Source: Gymnogyps californianus (lineage: Eukaryota; Chordata; Aves; Accipitriformes; Cathartidae). Taken from it: a DNA stretch of 64,000 nt. The first letter of the stretch is position 1, and the number at the start of each line of letters is the position of its first letter. Both the position numbers and the translations under genes were made by a program. Under the pieces are notes generated by a model. That model saw only the letters and a program-made list of their open reading frames with translations, ran no database searches and had not been told where the DNA came from. The DNA is taken from the NCBI RefSeq assembly GCF_018139145.2, contig NC_059487.1, forward strand, positions 7,275,792 to 7,339,791, written 5' to 3'. This document shows, one piece after another, positions 32,301 to 47,300 of this stretch.

Positions 32301-35300
32301 GAAGATTTTAAGAGCTCACTTCTACTTTAAACTTTCTTCCTACTGCAAAGCTTTGTTTCATCTTTCTTATAAAAACATACCGAAGAAAACAAAAAGGACA
32401 CAGAAATGCAAACATTCCTCACACCCAAACGCAGATACACCAAATATTAATGCTTATGTGTTTCTAGCATGTAAAAGTTTTGCAGGTGAGTTGTGTATTT
32501 GTACATGGCTCAAATGGCATGTACATGACATGACCCTCTTTTGCAACTGACTTTCCTCTATTTGGAAAACATTTTTGCCTGCTAAATGCACTGGTGCACC
32601 TGACAATGGGTCTAGACCATGCTTACATTAGAAAGTAATTATTTTATCAAAACACTTGGTGCTCCAGCCCCTCTATCAGCAATTTAGTCTGGTCTTTGAG
32701 ACCACATGTTCTCACTACACATGACGGATTTTAATCTTTCTGAAAGACCAATCCTCATACCCCCATCAGGGTTTGCAAATACACTTGATGCACCCTAGAA
32801 GCAGGGCATCCAATGTAGTTTTCTGCAAATGACTGTAGATTAGAATCCATCAAAATTGCTCTCTGCAAATCCATCTCTATTGTGCATGATAGAAGGGAGT
32901 GATCAGGGTGTTTCCTTCAAAACTACACTATTGCTTTGAACGAAAGCATTAATGTGGACGTGACCCTCGTCCTGTTTGCAACTTCTATTTTCTATTTAGC
33001 TATTGTTCAATCTGATGAATAGCATTTACTGGCATTCAAGTAGGCCTGCAGTATGATCTCATGCACTCATCAAATTCTGAGTAGCAGACCCCAAAGGTGC
33101 CCTCAGAACTACGCAACCCAGCACAGACTGCACTTTATCCCAAGTGTCATGAAACAGGTCATAAAAATCCAAATACACATCATGAGTATCCAGGTCACCC
33201 TCTTACCATTCACAATCCAGTGAGCCAGCTTTCTAAGTAAGCTGTTTAGAAAAACCTTGGTATGTTACCTTGACTTGTATTGCTTTGTGCTTATTTGCAT
33301 TCAGTGTGTGATTTATTAGATAAGTGCATATAAAAGAATAGCTAACATCAAATCAGAGTCCATGTCAATAGGTCCAAGCTAACCTCTTCCACTGTATGGT
33401 ATGTGCCTGGATGTGGGCAGAGGGAAAAACAAAGCATCTGTGGAGTCAATTACTTTACTCAAGACACAAGCAATGGGAACATGATTGTCAAGATCCTATC
33501 TTATGCTGCTAAAGTTTATGCCTTATTGTTCAATGAGGCAAGTGAGCTGAAGGGTATAGTATAAACTCTGCCTCTTCTGAGCAGAACATAGGGAAAACAA
33601 CACCGTTCTGATTCCTCTGCTAGAGGGAGCAACCTTCATTTTTTTTACCTCAACATCCTTCATACATACACTAAAGGTAATTATACACTTAACCACCTCC
33701 TCTGGATGTTGTGAAAATTAGTAAATGTTTAGGAAGCACTGATGAAAAGTACTTAAGTAAGTGTTAAGTATTATCAGACAGCATTATGTTGCCCTCACTT
33801 AAATTGTTTTCCTCTTCTCATTTAAGTGCCTTCGATCTACTCCTGTTATTTGACTCCCCAGGACTGAACTTTCTTCTCTGTGACTTCAAAAAAACCAAAA
33901 ACAAAACCAAAAAAGGTTAATTGAACTGCAAGTTCTAGTGTTATTTAAAGATTATTTGCTGTGCCACATATTTAAACAGCAAGTGTAGTTGAGTAATTTC
34001 ATCCTGGAACCAATAATTTTTTTCAACTAAAAATTAGCTTAGTAGGTACTAATCAGCTTGCAAGGCAAATATAATGGGAGAAAATCAATTTAAACTCTCT
34101 GTTTGAAGCTTGTGCCAGGTCATTATACAGAAAGACTAATCTGCTAAATAATTAAGGCTCTGTATTTGTGGAGTGAGACGAAAGAAACATTACAAGTGAA
34201 TAATAATTCTGTGCTGCCATTTGCCTCTTTAATCTATAATTAGACTAGGTACTTCAAATATAGATGTTAGTCTGACTAAGGTTTAACACAGAGCCAGTGA
34301 AACAGGCTTTCTGAAAAAGCACCTGATCTGTGCCAAGGAAACTAGAAACAGAGTCATCCCCTTTGGACGTGATCTCTGGTTAAGTCAGCCTTGTCTCTGC
34401 TGACTGAGCACAAGGAAAGGATGTTACAAGCAAGCAGCTTCTGTAACAAAGCACACGCGTCTTTATTAAAAATAAATTACTGCAGTAACGGCTCCAAGCA
34501 TTGCAGTACCTACTGAAAACTGGAGTATTTGCTGTAAAACACTGTTGATGTTTCATGGCCTATGTAACGATGTGCTACTTGCCACTTCAGTGTGCATACT
34601 GCATTTCCCAGTTTTGAAAGACATAAATATAGGACCCTATTTTGGATCAAAACACTCCTCTTCCTACAGACAGATATTTTCAAATCTGATTGTCCAATAT
34701 GAGGCATACTGTTTCATAGTTAGATACACAGTAAATATGCTATAGAAATCAGTGCCCACGAAAATCAGGACAACTATGTGTGTTAGCAAACAAACTCATA
34801 ACAGTTTTCTAAGGCAGAGACAGGAGATACAGTGGGTTCACTTACTTTTCTTGGAGAAGAGTTTCTTTCTCCGTCCGACGTGGCTCAGCTTGTATTCGTT
34901 CTCTTCACAGTTGCAGTCTTCACTATTCCTGTTGTAATACTTGGGCAAAATATTAGAGGTGCCTTTGCTGTTGCCTGCAGCTGCCAAGTTTGCCATTCCC
35001 TTGCACTTGTGTAGCTTGAGCTTTCCACTGGCATCTTCCACACACTGCCATTTCTGGAAGAAAAATTTGGTCATTAAAACTCTGTCCCAACTGTGCTTTG
35101 TCTAATGGCCAGCTCCAGCAATCTATCAGAGATTCCTCGTTGTAGTAAGCTGGGGCTCATCTATCACCTACTACCAAAACAGATTTTTTTGTAATCTTCC
35201 ATTTTCAGACAAAACAGGAACTCTTTGGAACACTCTTGCATTTGTTTCTGATTTTGTTTCTTGGAGGCAAACCAGTGGAAATTTCTTAACAAAATCAATA

Positions 35301-38300
35301 CTGCAGCTAAAACCGTGGAGGTGACAAGTGACAACTTTCAGAAGCATAACTGTGGCATAAACCAGGGACGTTCAAGCCTTACCCACAGGTTTGAAAAGAA
35401 TCCTTGCCTACCAGCAAGTGTGTTTGTCAGGAATCTATGCCACCACTATGCCATTAAAACAGCGCCAAGCTCCAGGCCTGCATATAATCTCAGCCCCATC
35501 CCATACTCTACAAGAAGGGAAAAAACTTTTTGCAGGAGTCTCCTTCTCTTTCCTAGTTCAAATGCCTGATGGTGGGATGATTTTATCCAAGTTGTGGATT
35601 CTTTTAGTGTAAAGATCTGGTCTGAGCTGGTTATCTAGACTGGTTCTACAGTCAAAGAAGAGGAACAGTCACTTCCAGGGTATAATTCACTTCATCCTAA
35701 AGTGGCCGTATAACAGAGATAAGAAAAAGGATTGCCCTGCAGAAGTGCCTGTTTCTCTTCACTGACCTTTAAAAGGGTCGGTAGGACTGGATCAGCTACG
35801 GAAATCTGTAGTTAGAGTTTATCTCCATCTTGAGTGTTTCTCTTAATAGCTTTTCCCATTCAACACCCTTGGGCTTGACTAGCAATGGTGAGCTGCACTG
35901 GATGCCTGTGAAGTGAGAATCTCCTCCCTCTTCCACTCAAACTAGAGAAAATCTCCTCTCTCATCTCCAATTCCTTCTGTTACTCAAAACCTGAAGTAAC
36001 TTGCTTATAGCTCCCTTTGTGCTGCTGTCAGATCTGTGCCAAGGGCAAGGGAGTTTAGCCACCTTCAATCTGGCACAGAAGTTTTACCCACTTCCCAGAT
36101 ACATCACAAAATAATTTCACCTACTCCTTTATTTACTAACACACTACTAGCTACAGGGCTAGGCTTTGAGACACATAAAAAACCCTCACAGTAGTAGTTG
36201 CTACTGCTTTAAATAGAGACTCCTGAAAACACTTCAGCTTTTTGCTGAGTCTTGAGAGGCGTTTCTCTTTTTCCCTATTACAAAATCCTAAGTCTGTGCT
36301 CCAGGACTCACTGGAATATTGAGAATTTTCCAAATAAAAGAACAGAAGGAAAAACAGCAACAGCTCCCAAGTGAGATGACATTTTACAGCAGCCTGTGGC
36401 TCTACAAGGGAGATTCAGGCACTTCAGTTCCCACAGAGAGGTGCACTCAGGCTAGGACAACAAAGCCTACATTTTCCATTGAAATTCACTCCATTGTTTG
36501 CATGACAGCAAAGTAAGAAAACAGTATCACCGTGCTTTTATAATACAGAATTTAACAGGAGTCAGAAGTGAACTGGCGAGTTACAGTGGATTTATCTATG
36601 TCCACAGGAGATCCTCTCATTTAAAATGATCAGAGTTTTATGGTGTGTCCACTTACTTCCTCAGACAATTGGATGCCAAGTCTCCTGAGCTATAATTACT
36701 TTTTAGGTGCAGATACTGTGTCCAACCTCCTGTACAATACAAGCCTTGCACTGATGCAGATAAACCTGGCTTATCTTTCAGCACAAGGAATCATAGGAAA
36801 TCAATGAGAGATAAGACATTTGAATCAGACATCTTTGCATGACTGTCTTCATCTGTAAAGCAGGACACACTTGCCTAGATGAGGTGTAGTACAAAAAATA
36901 ACCTTTGAAGAATAAATTGCTGAGTCTTAATTTTATTATTATGTTTTATAAATGCCTAACATTGATTGATACACAGACTGAGGTTTGAAGTAAAAGTTAT
37001 TTTACTAGAATAAGCAATGGTTCCTTTCACATTGAAAAAAGATGTAAAAATGTTTGTTGCTGTTTCCCATTTCAATTCATCTGAATCTTATTTTGAAAAT
37101 ATATGAACAAACCGCATTTTCTGCTCAGTAGAGCTCTATGTTGTAGGTGTCTTATACATAAAAAATGAAGATTCAACAGAGGGCAAGTTAAATGCCATGA
37201 TGAGAACTACTGTAAATAAGTGCTCTGATGTGTGGCCCAAAAATATTTTTTCTCTATTTCTTTCATCTCTTGTCAAGAAAGTGATGCTCATTTTTCCCCT
37301 CCAGGTGAACTGGAAAAAATCCTGTAAGTTTTGGTGCAGTTTAAATCTTTCCAAGGCAGCTGTATGCTACAGTGAAAACATCTTAAAGGCTTTGCTGGAA
37401 GGGCACATTGTATGCATTAACAGGCCCACTGCTGAACGACTGCAGTGCAGAACCACATAAATGACTTTAGAAGCAAACATTGAACGCATGGTGGAGGAGG
37501 GGGAGAGGAAAGCCTCAAGCTTTTACTTTTTTCCCAAAACAGATACGGACATGTGTGTGAATGTGTCTGGGATTCAACAACTTATCCTTGGTCTGCTTGT
37601 AGGTACAAATGCAAATTCTCTAGGTCAAATCACAGCTATATCAGTTGCATTCATTTCCACAGGATGCTTTCAAACTTAAGGAAAAAGGGCAGTAATTGCA
37701 AGAGAACTGTGAAAACCTCTGCTTGACAGTCAAGAAGCTTTAAACATTTTGAATTCTGGCATTTTAAATTGGTTTCTAGTGCACAGCATACCATCATGCA
37801 GAAACCTGTGTCAAACCCTGGAAGCAACTAAAATATTTTATAAGAGGTAATCACTTAAATAATTAAATCCCTATATGAAGAACCCTAGAGTGCCCCAGAG
37901 ATACTTTGGCTCACAGGTACAAATGATAACCATCCAGCAGCAAAACACAATCACATATAAATAGCGGATTAACTCAACCAGTCAAGAAAACAAAGTGCCC
38001 TTAGTTCACCACTTGCTCCCAACTTTTCAGGTCTTTTCTTCATTAGGCCAAAAGATGTGTTCCTAATTCAAGTTCTATAGCTCATAACATCTCACAAGAG
38101 CTAAGTCCTGAAAGGGAGGGCAGTTTAACACAAACTAAAAGTCAGCGGAAAACACAGACTCCCCCACAATCTTTATCCCAGCTCATATCAAAACTCCAAA
38201 GGAAGAATCTTTCTTTGCTCCTGCAAAGCCTTGCAAAACAGCTACTCAAGCCATCAAATAAATGGCTTTTGCAATATGTCCTGAAGACCATCAAGCTCAC

Positions 38301-41300
38301 GTTGTGCAAAACTTTCCAGACACCTCATTTAATCATTAAAGCTGTTCCAGCTGTAGATTTCCCACCATCTTCAGGCAGGCCAAGTCAGCTGCTGTGCTTG
38401 TGCTTTCTGCCACCTACTGGTGCTGGCCTTAGAGTTCTAACACTTCTATTCCATCCTCTACCGTACCTCCCGCTGCACAGCACTACTCAGTTATTTGTGT
38501 GCAAAGCAGAACAGTCTGGGCTTCAGTTTAATGGAGAAATTAGTGCTACTAAACAGAAATCCTGTTCAAAGGTACACTGCAAAGGCAAAAAAAAGACAGT
38601 TTGCAACATAGATTCTCCCCTCCAGCCCAAACTACCTGCTATATGTATCAACAAGAGTCAATTAGGACTTCAATATCTTTGAAACATGAATCTTAACAGC
38701 AGCAGTTGTAGACTGAACAGATGCCCTGTTTCCCTCCAGTAACACTATTCACCTTGAACATGCAAATGACCCCTTAGCAGAAAAAGACATGTTGTATTAT
38801 TCTGTGTGTCAAACCCCCATTATTTCCTTCACAGCCCCCATCACCATGAAGTGGTTTTTGCATTACTGTGCATCAATGTCTTCTTACCGCTACAGCAATC
38901 ACAGATGTTAATTCAAAGTCATTACTTGAGGCCCCAATCAGAAATAAATAGCCATGACCTTCCTTGTAGGATTTTTTCCTACAATTCACTCATTTCCCTC
39001 AGTGAATCTCTCTCAATTGACATTGTTTTCTTTGGGGGAAAAGGGCTGATCACACAAGCCTTGCTAAGAAAAGATTCCAGTTGAAACATAGAGCTGAGCC
39101 CTAAATCATCATGCTGTGTCTCATCAGCTCCTCTTTTTGTTAAGCGAAAGAGATTCCATTCCCTTTTACAGAGAAGTGAAAAGTGAAACTGTCTGATCAG
39201 TTAAGCTGCCAGCAAGGCTCCCTCCCTAACAGTTTTAGGAATATAGGCTCTAGGAATCAAAGTTTCTGCAGGATAATAAAGTCCTCTGTCCCTGCCAGCT
39301 ACCTGACAAAAACACTTCAGCAATATCCGTCGTCTTTAGTTTATGTGGATGCTTTCTGAACCCCCTCCTTGCTGCCACATTAGATGGTGAGCTAGAAACA
39401 AACTGCTTTAATGGCTAGAAATATTCTAACTTCCAGTCTAAATTGATTTATGAGTAGTCAGGATACATTTTTTCTTGTATGAAACAGTACAGTTACAGTT
39501 TAGTTAGTATGAAACAGCTGAATTTATTTAGTTAGCTCTTCTCCTTTGCTGTGGTTTGCTCCTTGTGTTATTTTTTATTGGGCTAACGAGGACAAACCAG
39601 CAAAATCCAGAGAGAGACTCAAGCCCCTTCTCTACAAGAGGTAGTTCTACTGCTTTTGCTGGCAGCTTGTCCCACTGCTCAGATGCTACAGGTTTCAGGA
39701 AACAGTCAACTTGAATTTCCCATTGTTTGTCTCATACATATTACTACTTCTCTGTTCTTGTTGACTGAAAATGATTGGCTCATGTCTTCTGTATAACATC
39801 TCTTAGATGCATGCAGACAGATTCCTCTCTCCTCAGCTATTTTTTTGACTGAATATGCCCAGTTCCTTAGCTCTTCCCAACAGGTATTATTTTCTTAATC
39901 TTTTAACATTTTTGTTGGGTTCTTTTCCCCCCCTCTCTGTACCTTCTTCCAATTTATCCGTTGGCAAAGGGTGAGTCTGGTTTCCTCTATTTCATGTCAT
40001 CAGTATATAAATAGCACTGCCCGGTCTTCATTCCAACTGGACACTATTTCATTACATTGACTCATGATTTTTGGAGATTTGGACCTCTGGGCTCTCAGCT
40101 CAATTTCAGTTGTCACACACTACATATCACTCAAACCTTAAAATTCTAAAGTGGATGAACAATTTCTTGACAGAAAATTTGGACGGCTTTTTAGTGCCAC
40201 AAACTGTAGCTGAAGTGAGGCAGGTGGGACCATCAACTTGCATGCAAATGAAAAATCAGGTATTCAGCTAAATTTAAGATTACAATTGCATAATTCATTT
40301 ATTATTAATATAATAATTGGACTGTGGTATCAAATGGTCCCAGCTGCTGTGTTAGGTACTGCAGAAGCCAAGGAGTGAGTGCAGCCTAAGCAGAAATTAC
40401 ATTAGTGGTGGAGGAAAAAACCAGCAGCACCAAAAAGGGAATTGATGTCTGAGGTCCCACATCGAGTCTGTAATGGTTCTGAGACTGAAGCCAGTCTCCT
40501 GAACTCCAGCTTGTTGTCTTTTGCACTAAACTACACTGCTACTCATATCAGGATATTTGAAAAATTTGAGGTTTTTATTAAATGTTGGTATTGATTTTGG
40601 CAAGCTACTTGCAACAACCACTACTGTAATGACAAGGAGTTTAAAAATCTCAGTTAACAAGAGATGCAAATTTCTTGGTTTTGTGAAGCAAGAACATGCA
40701 AAAAAACCCATAAGTAAAATAGCCTCTGGAAATCATTATAGGCTATTTCTGGCTAAAGGAGGAAAATAGTTTTGTTAATTATAATTCCTGATAAGGAATA
40801 CAATCCTTGAATAATAGCCTTAATAAATCATCATGATTTTAATTTTCATGGTTTGTTGCCTTCTAATTTTATCAGTTTGAGGGCTGATAAAATTTTTAAT
40901 GTATGAAGTTATCAACAAGTCATTTCTTGTTGCAATCACAGATTAAGAACCGGATCCTGAAAGTTGCTGAGCATGTGCAGCTCGCACTGGAACTCAGGAA
41001 CTCCAAAGATCTACCTAAAGAGCTATTAAAATTATCTGGACTCTAGCTGCCTTGATATGCTTCACTTACCAACAGAACCTAAATTCTTTAGTAACCTCAG
41101 GATATCTCTGCTAGGTACAAAAGAACCGGACAACCACAAAAGATACACAGATCAAAAACTTTCTTCCCAGTTTTTAAAGAAATTCCTTATAAAACCTGAC
41201 TTAGGTTCCTAGGTCTGACTAACATAAGTTCAAGCTACAGTGCACTCAGGAAAAGGAGAAAGTGTAAGTAATTTTTTCTACTGCTCCACCCTTGGCACTA

Positions 41301-44300
41301 AGCAATGGCTAATGATGATTATGGTGGCAGGAATATGATCTAGAGGTACCACTTACGAACTGCTGTAGGAAAGCACATATTGATCAGAATAGTTTTCATC
41401 ACTGCTATGCCAAGCTATGTCAGAGAATTGGGGGGATCAATCGAGTAAGTGACATGCTTTTACTTATGATATCTTCATGCCGGTTACAAAAGAGAATATC
41501 ACTTCATGATCCTGGTACAGCACAAAGCAATCAGAGGGAAGACTGTGTATCAAACCTTTCATTTGAAGAACATCTGAAGGAAACAAAGTGCAAATTTTTG
41601 CATTTTGAATGTTCTCTTGTGAAAATTGTCATATAAAATGATATTTTTAATGCTATTTAAAGGCAAATTCTACTTGTATCAGATTTGCACATAAATAGAG
41701 CTTTGAAAATAAAAAGGACTTGAAAAGGAAATAATATGAAGTCAGACAACTATTTTTCTTCACGAGTTAGCACTATTATTGTACTATGCCAGGTCCTGCT
41801 AAAGACAAAATTAAATTTTTTTTAGTGGGTTTTTTTGTTTTGTTTTGTTTTTTTTTTACATGTACAGCATAGATTCCCTATAGCAATCAGCAGTGCTGCA
41901 GGTATTGCATGTTTAACAAATGTGCACAAAGACTGCAAATGTCTTAGAGGTATATTTTGTGCAGCTGTTGTTATGATACTGTGGAGTTGCTGGGAATACT
42001 CTACAGAGCAATGCTGATATCATAATTGGCTTCCACAAAAGCACATTAATGCAGGCCGCCAGATAAAAGTGGGTCAGCTTCCACTTACCAGCCAGTTTAG
42101 AATGAAAGGCTGAACTACACTGAAGAGAAAAAATTTGTGTGGAAGCCATTAGGTACTAGGATAAATGTTTTTTATTTCATGTGGGAAGAAAGAGCTCATC
42201 TCTTAAATCCTTGAATATAAACGCTGAGCTGCTCTTTCATCTGAGCCTACAGTCACCCTTTGTTGGATGCAAATAACTAACACAGACCAAACCCTACTAA
42301 CCGAAAAAGAAAACATGGCAACACACAGATTCCCATTGCACTCAGAAGAATTTACATATATTAGTGTTGCCAAAAAAAAATCCCACATAATGGACTCTGA
42401 AACAAGGCTTTAAACGGTGTGAATAGCCTCATCTCCATGATCCTGGTGCCCTCTTATCAAAACGATTACAGGTCAAGGAGGGTGACAGATTTGCAAAGGA
42501 AGAGCATTTTGTGGTGATACAACTGTATTCACAAACTTGCACGCTCACAAAGCAGAAATTCAAATTCTCCGTCTCACGTTCAAAGCTTTCTTTACCTCTC
42601 CTTTACTCTAAGCTCTGTCCTTGTCTCTTCTCATTCATTCCCCTTCTGAGTCTTTGTCCTCCATTTGTGCTTCTCATCTCCTGCTCACACTTCAGATTCC
42701 CTGGCACTGCTCAGACTTTTCCGTGCTGGAATAGCAGGTCCCCAAAACTTGTTTAAGTCAAAAAGAGAGAGTCCCAATGACTTTAGCAAGCTTTCACCTA
42801 ATTCTGACCCAGACTTGTCTTCATCTTTGCATCAGGATGTGAAAATTCACCTTTTGCATTGAACACTCCAGATACCGTTAAATGCACGATAATGAAGTGT
42901 CCTGCAGGATCAGGAGACATCTGCTAAATAACCACTGTATCAGTATACCATAAACTCCCCCAAGGCAGTGGTATGTTATTCATTTGGGCTCATTCTACTT
43001 ACTATGCAGAGCTGTGAACAGCACCAGCAAACAGACAACACCCATTTGTCATTTGAGAAGTTAGTCTTGCTTCACTCTGAAAAGACTTTTGGGTGCACCC
43101 ATATTTAGACACAATTTATCCTCAAATAAGCACATTCATCTCCTGCTATTCCTGCTGTCTAGACAGACTACTAGGACATATTCTCTAGAGCAGGGGTTAG
43201 ATGGATTGAGATTCCCTTGAGAGCCCTTCCCAGACTCTAATTGACTTGATTGTTAGGCAATTTTTCCTGATGTCCAACTTAAATTTCTTTTTTGCTCAAT
43301 TTCATCCTATCACTTCCAATTACGCCTGACTGAACTGCTCAAAACAATTCTTCTCCTCTCTGTCTCCTGACAACGAGGATGCAGCACACACATCTCTTAT
43401 TAGCACACCTTCACTTCGGAATTTATTGGCAATTCTGAGTATGGAGTTGACATTTTATGCCCACTTCTTACAGATGTCAAAGATATCTTATTATCCATGG
43501 AAGAAAACATAAGCCTGTGAATGTGTGTAGACGATACAGGGCCTTCCCCCTTTCTTCCGTAACTGAGACATGTGGTAATTAGAGTAAGAAAGCCTGAAGG
43601 TAGCTAAGTTACCTTATGCAAAGAGACAGCTTCAGTGACAACATGGACTTGGAAAGTCTCTCTTCCCCTCTGTTCTTACAATAACGTTCAAAATAATTGG
43701 GAAGATGAAGACAAAAGGAAGAAGCTGAAACATGTCTCAAAGGGAAAATACTGATGGAAAAAGAAAAGCTGTATTTCCCCAAACTACTTACTGGATGATG
43801 TTGTAGCAGAAACAATGACTTTTCCCCCAGTTTCTCAAAGAACATTGCAAATTCAAAAAATAATGGCTTACTCCCACCCATCCAAAATTTCAGCTCGAGA
43901 CATCTGATGACAATAAACTACTGCACAAAATACTTCAAGTTCAGTATTTTCAGGAAGAACAGGACGTTATAATCTCTCTGTACACTAAATCTGACAAAGA
44001 AGCCACAGGAGGAAAAGAGCATCTGGAAAATGCTTATACATATAAATTGGATCCAAACACCTAAGGAACAATGGACTTATTTCACAGGTGCACTGAACTA
44101 TGTGATCGGTAGAGCCAGAAGCAGGGAGTCTGGCCTCCAACAGTAGAAAATGAACTACTGTAGCCTAAGTAGCCCATTACTATAGTCTTGGTAAGCCATT
44201 TAGATCATGTCTGCAAGAACGGTTATATTCCACAGACTGACTTCTCTGACAGCCCTCTGAGCTGCCAGGATATGAGGTAATGCCAGTCTAATAACAGACA

Positions 44301-47300
44301 CATTAGCATGTGGACCCATCTACCTTCACCCCTTTGCCCACAGGTCCATGGGCAGAATGTGTTACAGTCCTTGGAAGGGGGTACTCTGACCGGTACCTGG
44401 ATGAGAAAGCAATGGCACAGAGTCAATTTTGCCATGTTTCCAGAGGATGAGAATTCCCCCAAGAGTGGAGAAATCTCCTCAAGAGTGGAGCTGCTGGAGA
44501 TAGCTTTGCTATGCCTTTGCACTGCTCTGGTAAATTTGCAAAACCTTCTCCTGTGCTGAGATTATGTATTGATACTACTCTAAATTTTTTTTTCCTGAAT
44601 TTCTTCTACATAACTTGGATCTAAAGTGAACGTATTTTCATATCTGCCCAGAACAGTTATGTAACAACAAGAGAAATGACACACAAGCAATGATCTTTGT
44701 GCCCGAATACACAGACTCCCTGCAGTCATAATTGCATGTGTGTTTTCACAGTATATTTTTGTTAAGAGGAGGGATATATTGAGTTCACAGAATGTTAGTT
44801 TCCCATTATTATACGTAATTCCAAATAATAACAACAAAATGAGTTAAATTAAGAATTCAAAGCAAAGTGAGCTAATCTGTTAGGTTCATTGTAGCTTCTC
44901 ACCACTAATGAATCCCAAACCACATTCTATTTGGGGAATAAAACGTTAAAAGAGCCTAGGCAGTTCTCTTAACAGTAGTCAGGAATCAATACAGAGGCAC
45001 TTGAATCAGCAATTTCCTGACTGACAGTCAATCTCATAAATGCTGTAATATGGTTTTGAGCAAAGGCCACAGAATGAGCCATTTGATTTATAAGCTGGCA
45101 TTGATGACAAGGTGAAGGACATTGTCACAGTTAAGGCATTAAGCTTAGCCCAACTACAACTGCTTTCAGTCAGGGGTACAATGCCCTACCTGGCCAAGCT
45201 GTTCACAAGCTGTTTGATACTCAGCTCGCTGACAGAGGTCTTTCACACGCTGGTATTTGGGTAGAAAGTTTTCTTCTTGGGCATCTACCTTCTCATTCTC
45301 CCTCTTATGCAGCAGTTTACTAGAAAAATAACAAAAGAATTATTTTTGCATTAATATTAATTCCAAGATATACATACAGTTTGCTGAAAAGGCTCAGAGG
45401 AGTAAGTTATCTGCCAAGTCCATAGCATCACTGGTGGCCAAAACTTAATAGTCCAGTAGAAACTAGCACTTATCATGCTCTCAGGGAGCATACAAAAACA
45501 CGCAAAACCAAGACAGTGTGTTTCATGTCTGATTGGCAGGCAGTCACAACAGTCGATATAAAGAGACCATATTCTCCTCACTCTACAGGGCTGCATTTTG
45601 CAAACCCTTCATGCCCCGTGTTACGTATTAAGGCAGAGGCATAGAGGGAATGGCCAGCAGATGAACACGCAGAGAGGAAAGGTTGTTCATACTCCCATGA
45701 TACAAGCAGGAGGGTCAGGGGGCAGCAGCTGAAAGAAAAACGGGATGCCTTTCCATCTCTCAATCCAAGTAAAACTCCCCTTCCCCCACCCAAACAGCAC
45801 AGTTATGCAGGCTGTAGGCAAAGGCTATACATTCCCTCCAATCACTGCCATTAGGCATACTGCAGCCGTGTCCCTGCTGGCACAGCTAAATGGCTTTAGG
45901 TCTATGGTGGAGTGCTGCTTTGGCTTTAGCTATTCAGTGTCCTTCTATTTAAAAAGACTGGGCTTTGTGATTAACACTTTCCTTACCCTCTTTCCACTAG
46001 GAACGAGTCTCTCCACACCTTCATCTTTTTCTTTAAATGGAACCTAGGAGGAAACGAGGAGAGGAAGAAGCAATTCCCACAAAACCAGTAATCAAGTCAT
46101 GCCCCAGTTTTCTCTCCCACCCCCAATTCAGATGAGAAACATTACATATAACTGCACAAGGGGACATCCAGCTTTATGAAGCAGGCACATACGCCTCTCC
46201 AGTGCAAATCATGAACAAACACAGGACAGATTTGTTCTCACAGGGACAAAATCCACAACAGATTCACACAGTACAACTATTTCAACATAAACATGTTTAA
46301 GGCACAGGGGATTAACTGAATTGTCCTTGATCACAAAGGATCGCAAATTAAATCAGGATTTCCTGACTCCAGTTTGGGCTCTTAACCTGCACACTACCCA
46401 CAAAGTATCCTATTCTAAAGCAGCTGCTCCTTTCCCCCTCTCCCTCCACCCAACTACTTGTAAAGCAAATCTCCTTCTTCCCTTTTTCTGCTGATTTTCT
46501 CTAGCAAGTATCCAGTCTAATTCTCTTCCTCAGTCTTTTTCCAATGAAAGTATTGATGGAAGGTCTCAAACAATAATTGTGCAATTCTGAGTGCTAGCCT
46601 GTCTTTATATTATAGTCTGATCCACAACCAACCCTTTCAACTCAATTATTCTACAATTTATTCAATATGAAATGCTTTGCTACAAATGAGGCCACAGAGA
46701 CATTTAAAAATCTGTAACTCACATAGCTAAAGACCTTCATATGTAGCCCTCTCACTGCTACACAGATTACATTTAGTATATCCAGATGCCATATATGCCA
46801 TATAGCTAGTATATGAACCTGACAAAATGAAAATAAAGAACTGAAGTCAGTCACATATTGTCAAATAGGTCTTTAGATTTTCCAGTGAATGATGTACTCA
46901 TATAGATGGTAATTTTATTATATTTTCCTTTAAATTTGCTCCATGTTGCTGAATGCTTGCTCAGTCTCCTCTAGAAACACATGCATATTTCCACGCACGT
47001 TTCCATTTCTTACCTATTCACTGGTCTCTCAGAATCCAGAAGCTTTAGAATGGATTTACCATCCATATCAGATGGAATATCCAATCCAGCAATATCTAGA
47101 ATCGTAGGTGCGAGATCAATATTCAACACAATGTGAGGATTCCTGAAAAAACATATGAGAGAACCTGGTTTAAAGTCTATGCAATGATACCAACCAACTC
47201 CAGCTCTTCCACAGAGACCAGGGATCTGAAAAGGCTTATTTTGTGACGTCTGTAAAGAAGAAAAGAGGGGACAATCCAATTCCTTTCCATGAAGGGAATT

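Larger units (their letters stand above)
35054..45189 (-). other. SULF2 intron, 10.1 kb
   Basis: The largest intron in the window. It holds a possible MIR-like fragment (36830-36950), an ancient repeat relic (40947-40998), a perfect 11-bp hairpin (40865-40894), a T-rich tract (41817-41860) and a degraded CR1 (43195-43420). A 155-codon antisense frame at 38215-38682 has no recognised features. Confidence 0.75.

Noticed and set aside
38215..38682. 155-codon open frame on the + strand, the longest outside exons
   Set aside because: Antisense within a SULF2 intron, no recognised domain, no splice or repeat context, composition (runs of L, P, K, C) typical of translated noncoding DNA.
43186..43245. 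Reading of 43186-43245 as a + strand CR1 3' tail
   Set aside because: The same bases fit better as part of one longer - strand CR1 copy continuing to 43420.
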